Below are positions 6,248 through 9,172 of a stretch of 9,172 bases of DNA, piece after piece. The notes beneath the pieces were generated by a model. The model had not been told where the DNA came from. It did no database searches and worked only from the letters and a program-made list of their open reading frames with translations. The DNA is taken from contig JAKAXI010000058.1 of the NCBI GenBank assembly GCA_021816665.1, forward strand, positions 1 through 9,172, written 5' to 3'. Numbering within the stretch: the first letter of the stretch is position 1; every line of letters starts with the position of its first letter. A program made the translations under genes and the position numbers. Source of the stretch: Bacillota bacterium. Lineage in GTDB: Bacteria > Bacillota > Bacilli > Alicyclobacillales > Alicyclobacillaceae.

Positions 6248-6964
6248 CTATATTTCGACAAAATCCTCCGTGGTGGACAAATTTTGTTCCACCACATCGC
6301 CTGGTACTTCTGCTCGCATGTCTCGTCGGACGAACTTGTAGACAGCGACCAGTCCCTCCAGCAGTGTCAAGCTGTCCGTCAGTTCTCCCCCGCAGGCGTG
6401 CGCCATCTCAGCCCAGTCGTGCACGTCGTACAAACGGCGTTTCGCGGCAGCGGTAGACCAGGCGAGAAAGCTGTCGCGCTGAAAGTCTTTCCACTTGCGT
6501 TCGTCGACCAGTTTCTGAGCGGACCACGGATTCATCAACGCGGATGGGTTGAGCACCACCAACTGTCCACTTGGTTTGAGCACCCGGATGAGCTCCTGCA
6601 ACCCCTTCTGCGGTTCTTCGCACATAAACAACACATCCAAACAGGTGACGAGATCAAACGAAGCCGCTGGAAAAGGCAGGCTGCACAAGTTACCGACTGC
6701 AAAACTCATATTCTGCAAACCAAAGTCGGTGGCAGACCGCCTCGTCCGATCGACCATTTTCTCCGAGACGTCGAGTGCCGTCACCCACTCGCTGCGCTGT
6801 GCGAGGTGCGCCGCAAATCGACCAGCTCCACAACCGGCATCCAGTACGTGGTAAGTGTCTTGAATACCCAGCCAATGAATCAGCGTGCGTTGCATGGACT
6901 GGTTCCAGTCAGTCTGTTCCAGGGTATCGAAGAACTCGACCATTCCATCTTCACCTGTCAACAC
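6248..6964 (-). CDS. Class I SAM-dependent methyltransferase (substrate unknown)
   Basis: A Rossmann-fold methyltransferase of 238 residues. SAM-binding motif I is VLDAGCGAG (40-48); an acidic residue in TALDVSEKM (Asp65) sits at the end of strand 2 where it would contact the ribose. Motif LPFPAASFDLV (96-106) and the following LDVLFM and VLKPSGQLVVLN (128-139) complete the UbiE/COQ5-like type 11 core. The C-terminal part (about 145-215) is variable and gives no hint of the substrate, which could be a small molecule. I chose GTG 6964 because GGGGAGGAG (6980-6972) lies 7 nt upstream; an internal ATG at residue 8 is a weaker alternative, and the 39 residues upstream in frame do not look like methyltransferase sequence. 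It is divergent from the complete antiporter gene and precedes codY by 153 bp on the same strand. Confidence 0.87.
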   Translation of the reverse strand: MLTGEDGMVEFFDTLEQTDWNQSMQRTLIHWLGIQDTYHVLDAGCGAGRFAAHLAQRSEWVTALDVSEKMVDRTRRSATDFGLQNMSFAVGNLCSLPFPAASFDLVTCLDVLFMCEEPQKGLQELIRVLKPSGQLVVLNPSALMNPWSAQKLVDERKWKDFQRDSFLAWSTAAAKRRLYDVHDWAEMAHACGGELTDSLTLLEGLVAVYKFVRRDMRAEVPGDVVEQNLSTTEDFVEI

Positions 6965-6985
6965 GTCTCCGCTCCTCCCCACACA

Positions 6986-7014
6986 ATCATATGGTTGTCC
7001 AAAGTCGCGTACAA
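6986..7014 (-). promoter_or_regulatory. Possible promoter for the methyltransferase in the 85-bp divergent gap
   Basis: On the minus strand TTGTAC (7014-7009) and TATGAT (6991-6986) are spaced by 17 nt. Transcription would begin near 6979, inside the ribosome binding site, leaving a UTR of about 15 nt. That is unusually short, so the assignment is tentative. On the plus strand TACAAT (7010-7015) could be a -10 for the antiporter, overlapping this element, but it lacks a good -35. Confidence 0.35.
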
Positions 7015-7049
7015 TGCAATATCCAAACTGGCTCTCAGGAGGTCGCGCC

Positions 7050-8255
7050 GTGAACGAGACCATGCACCTGTTCCTGCTCATTGTGCTCGCGTCTTTTGTG
7101 TTCTCCTGGGTGGTCAGCCGGATTCCACTCCTGCGAATTCCCGCCTCTGTGGCTTACCTGTTGTTTGGAGTGTTGCTTCATGTCGGGGCCGGCCGGATTC
7201 CGCCAGATGAGCTCTTGTGGATCAACCAACTCGGCGACCTCGGCCTCTTGTTTCTCATGTTTTTATCTGGCCTCGAGGTGCAAGTGTCACAGCTGCGGCC
7301 CGCTCCGCGCGTCGCTGGAGAGGAACCAAAGGTATCAGCACTGACCACGGCTCTCACTTTTTTTGCGGCCACTTTCCTGCTCAGTTTCCTCGGCGCGTTG
7401 CTGATCAGTCGCCTGAGCGGTGACGCTCACCCATGGATGCTGACGCTGCTCTTCTCTACAACGTCACTCGGCATCATTCTGCCGGTCCTCGAAGAGACCG
7501 GTCTTTTGCACCAAGCATATGGTCAGGTACTGCTCACCGCTGCGCTCGCGGCTGATTTTTTGACGATGTTGCTCGTGTCGCTCTACGTCAGCGTCCGCAC
7601 GTCCGGGACGGCGCTGAGTTTCCTGTTCGCACTCGCCGTGATCCCGGCGACGGCCGCAGCTTACCTGCTCTTGCAGTGGGCGCGCGGCGTACCCTCGCTG
7701 CGCAGATTCGCGGGCGACCCGCAAGCGCGGATGCGCGGTCTCCTCGCTCTGCTCGCCGCAGCGTGCGCCTTCGCAGACTTCACAGGTGCCGAACCGATTC
7801 TCGGGAGTTTTCTCGCAGGAATGGTAGTTTCCGCTGTCCCGTTCGCCTACAAGGCAAAGCTGCGCAGCTACTGCCATGGGCTGGGCTACGGGTTTCTCAT
7901 CCCGATGTTCTTCATCTCCGTAGGCCTGCACTTTCACTTCAGCGCTTTTCGAGAACCGTCCTCCTGGCTGTGGCTGCCGGTGCTGCTCGTCGTGATGTTC
8001 GCGGTAAAACTGCTGCCGGCGTGGCCAGTGTTGCGCCCGTTCGGTGGAAAAGCTGCCATTGCTGGTGGGGTGTTAATGTCGTCCCGGCTCAGTTTGGTGG
8101 CTGCAGCCGCAATCATCGGTGTCAACATTGGAGCGATGACTCCCGGGCTCGCTCAATCGATGATTCTGGCCGCAGTCGTCACTTGTCTTGTTGCCCCCGT
8201 CGTTTTCGTCTCTATGACTTACGGTTGGCGCAGGCGATCGAGCACCATCGGATAG
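7050..8255 (+). CDS. CPA2-family cation/proton antiporter without RCK domain
   Basis: A complete 401-residue membrane antiporter of the Na+(K+)/H+ exchanger CPA2 family. It has about 12-13 hydrophobic segments from residue 6 to 390 and ends in a short basic tail (WRRRSS). Family landmarks are LGLLFLMFLSGLE (64-76), STTSLGIILPVLEETG (136-151), the transport-site region AALAADFLTM (164-173) with Asp169, EPILGSFLAG (248-257) and GFLIPMFFISVGL (281-293). The AD pair, rather than DD, at the transport site is often associated with electroneutral K+/H+ or Na+/H+ exchange; the ion cannot be fixed from sequence. I chose GTG 7050 because AGGAGG (7037-7042) lies 7 nt upstream, and the 55 residues before it in frame are not membrane-like. 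It is clearly paralogous to the antiporter fragment at the left edge, but lacks the RCK regulatory tail. Its 3' end overlaps the yerC-like gene by 37 bp on the opposite strand. Confidence 0.9.
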   Translation: MNETMHLFLLIVLASFVFSWVVSRIPLLRIPASVAYLLFGVLLHVGAGRIPPDELLWINQLGDLGLLFLMFLSGLEVQVSQLRPAPRVAGEEPKVSALTTALTFFAATFLLSFLGALLISRLSGDAHPWMLTLLFSTTSLGIILPVLEETGLLHQAYGQVLLTAALAADFLTMLLVSLYVSVRTSGTALSFLFALAVIPATAAAYLLLQWARGVPSLRRFAGDPQARMRGLLALLAAACAFADFTGAEPILGSFLAGMVVSAVPFAYKAKLRSYCHGLGYGFLIPMFFISVGLHFHFSAFREPSSWLWLPVLLVVMFAVKLLPAWPVLRPFGGKAAIAGGVLMSSRLSLVAAAAIIGVNIGAMTPGLAQSMILAAVVTCLVAPVVFVSMTYGWRRRSSTIG

Positions 8256-8512
8256 CCGTCAGAACCGTATAGCAAACAGCGCTTGACACGACTGATTGTC
8301 GCCGTACTCGCACCTGTCTCTTCTTCGATGTGGTGGTATGTACATCCGTCCTGCAACATGCGAGCCACCTGCAGCCGCTGCGCGAGTGACTTGAGTTCCG
8401 CGATCGTGCACAGGTCGTCGAAGAAACGGTAACACTCTTCCAGTGTTTCAAGCGACAGGATGGCCTGAAACAGTTGATCCATGGTCGCGTCGCGGAGTTT
8501 GTCGATCTGCAT
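8219..8512 (-). CDS. yerC: YerC/YecD-family TrpR-like DNA-binding protein
   Basis: A 97-residue all-helical regulator of the TrpR/YerC-YecD family, very close in pattern to Bacillus subtilis YerC. The N-terminal helices contain ECYRFFDDLCTIAELKSLAQR (26-46, dimerisation core). The TrpR-type helix-turn-helix is at about 58-80, with HIEEETGASTATISRVKR conserved. YerC proteins are not established tryptophan repressors despite the name, so I give no target. I chose ATG 8512 because the product then begins MQIDKL, as in YerC homologues. Its ribosome binding site is weak (AAAGGGTG, GGG ending 9 nt before ATG); a better GGAGG (8539-8535) is too far upstream to serve. The stop codon lies inside the convergent antiporter gene. 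It is 98 bp downstream of the E2 gene and may be cotranscribed with it. Confidence 0.9.
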   Translation of the reverse strand: MQIDKLRDATMDQLFQAILSLETLEECYRFFDDLCTIAELKSLAQRLQVARMLQDGCTYHHIEEETGASTATISRVKRCLLYGSDGYPMVLDRLRQP

Positions 8513-8538
8513 GTGGCGGCACCCTTTCTGGTGTCCTC

Positions 8539-8572
8539 CGTTGCGTATTACGGACGCACGGGGTTCGCAACG
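8539..8572. repeat. 7-bp inverted repeat upstream of yerC
   Basis: CGTTGCG (8539-8545) and CGCAACG (8566-8572) form a perfect inverted repeat around a 20-nt spacer, starting 27 nt upstream of the yerC ATG. It could be an operator or a leader hairpin. Its lower arm abuts the distal GGAGG on the minus strand. A separate small GC hairpin, GCCGC with GCGGC around 8585-8605, lies nearer the E2 stop but is followed by only a poor T run, so I do not call it a terminator. Confidence 0.4.
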
Positions 8573-8610
8573 TGAAGACGCGAAGCCGCACCTCTCGGCG
8601 CGGCCGCAAA

Positions 8611-9172
8611 TCACTTCAATTCCAGCATCAAGAGTTCCGGGTGTTCAATCAGCCTGCGGATGTGGTTCATGAACCGAACTGACCCGGCTCCGTCGATGAT
8701 CCGGTGGTCGAACGACAGCGACAAGGTCAACATGTCGCGGATTACGATGTCGTCCCCTCGCACAACTGGCTTTCTTTGAATCTGGTGAACGGCGAGAATG
8801 CCGACTTCTGGGTAGTTGATAATCGGCGTCGCAAACATCCCGCCAATCGGGCCCATGTTGGTAATCGTAAAGGTGCTGCCGCGCAGTTCCTGCTGGCTCA
8901 GTTTACGTTCCCTTGCTCCGCGCGTCAGGCGCAGAATTTCGTCGCCAATCTCCGCAACTGTGAGTCTGTCCGCATGCCGAATCACAGGGACTAACAGACC
9001 GTCCGGAGTGTCCACCGCCAGTCCAATGTGGTATCCCGCCAACAACTCAATCTCCTGTGCCTCTTCGTCTAAGCGGGCATTGAAGTAGGGAAACGCGCGC
9101 AGGGCAGAAACCACAGCCTTCACAATGAAGGGGAGGTAACTGAGCCGCTTGCCCTGGGCTTCAAGCGCCGCA
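8611..9172 (-). CDS. 2-oxo acid dehydrogenase E2 (dihydrolipoamide acyltransferase), C-terminal catalytic domain; partial
   Basis: The last 187 or so residues of the acyltransferase core of a pyruvate- or branched-chain-type dehydrogenase complex, which moves the acyl group from the lipoyl arm to coenzyme A. The frame stays open to the right edge, so the lipoyl and peripheral-subunit-binding domains lie outside the window. Visible catalytic-domain motifs are YLPFIVKAVV near the edge, GLLVPVIRHAD, STFTITNMGPIGG, TPIINYPEVGILAVH and the active-site SFDHRIIDG, with catalytic His encoded at 8706-8704 and Asp at 8694-8692. The ending HPELLMLELK resembles pyruvate dehydrogenase E2 (PdhC, ending PELLLMEA) more than OdhB or BkdB, but I do not commit to a symbol. 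No dihydrolipoamide dehydrogenase follows it; the next gene is yerC. The apparent ATG-like start at 9123 (GTG) is internal. Confidence 0.92.
   Translation of the reverse strand, partial: AALEAQGKRLSYLPFIVKAVVSALRAFPYFNARLDEEAQEIELLAGYHIGLAVDTPDGLLVPVIRHADRLTVAEIGDEILRLTRGARERKLSQQELRGSTFTITNMGPIGGMFATPIINYPEVGILAVHQIQRKPVVRGDDIVIRDMLTLSLSFDHRIIDGAGSVRFMNHIRRLIEHPELLMLELK

Noticed and set aside
6284..7210. 308-codon plus-strand open frame across the methyltransferase
   Set aside because: It is antisense to a clear methyltransferase and shows no domain; such long shadows are expected in GC-rich coding DNA.
1..9172. Possibility of a defence, phage or other novel multi-gene system
   Set aside because: Every sizeable gene belongs to a familiar housekeeping, transport or regulatory family, with no mobile-element genes, repeats or unusual composition.

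Overview
The window looks like an ordinary chromosomal segment of a moderately GC-rich, Gram-positive Bacilli member. The best clues are a full-length CodY, a YerC-type TrpR-family regulator and an EpsC-type serine acetyltransferase, together with AGGAGG-type Shine-Dalgarno sites and sigma-A-like promoters. The base composition and this gene set would fit an Alicyclobacillaceae-like lineage, but that is inference. I see no insertion sequence, phage gene, CRISPR array, tRNA or rRNA.

Layout, left to right. (1) The C-terminal half of a CPA2 cation/proton antiporter with a RCK (TrkA-type) tail (+) enters from the left edge; its reading frame is closed by a stop six bases in, so the gene is probably frameshifted or split exactly there. 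(2) An EpsC/CysE-type serine O-acetyltransferase (-) has its own promoter and a U9-type terminator. (3) An Nramp Mn2+/divalent metal importer, mntH (-), lies upstream of it. (4) An M20-family dipeptidase (+) is divergent from mntH, with two back-to-back sigma-A-like promoters between them. (5) codY (-) is convergent with the dipeptidase, with a strong hairpin terminator between. (6) A class I SAM-dependent methyltransferase (-) lies upstream of codY. (7) A second, complete CPA2 antiporter without RCK domains (+) is divergent from the methyltransferase. (8) A yerC-like gene (-) overlaps the antiporter's 3' end tail to tail. (9) The C-terminal catalytic domain of a 2-oxo acid dehydrogenase E2 acyltransferase (-) runs off the right edge.

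The genes are mostly single transcription units in alternating orientation, not one operon. The loose themes are ion/pH homeostasis (two antiporters, MntH) and amino-acid/peptide economy (serine acetyltransferase, dipeptidase, CodY, and acetyl- or acyl-CoA production by E2). I did not find a convincing novel multi-gene system. The points most worth checking are the frame break in the first antiporter, residue changes at expected ligand positions of CodY and at the catalytic acid of the serine acetyltransferase, the back-to-back mntH/dipeptidase promoters, and the 37-bp antisense overlap of antiporter and yerC.
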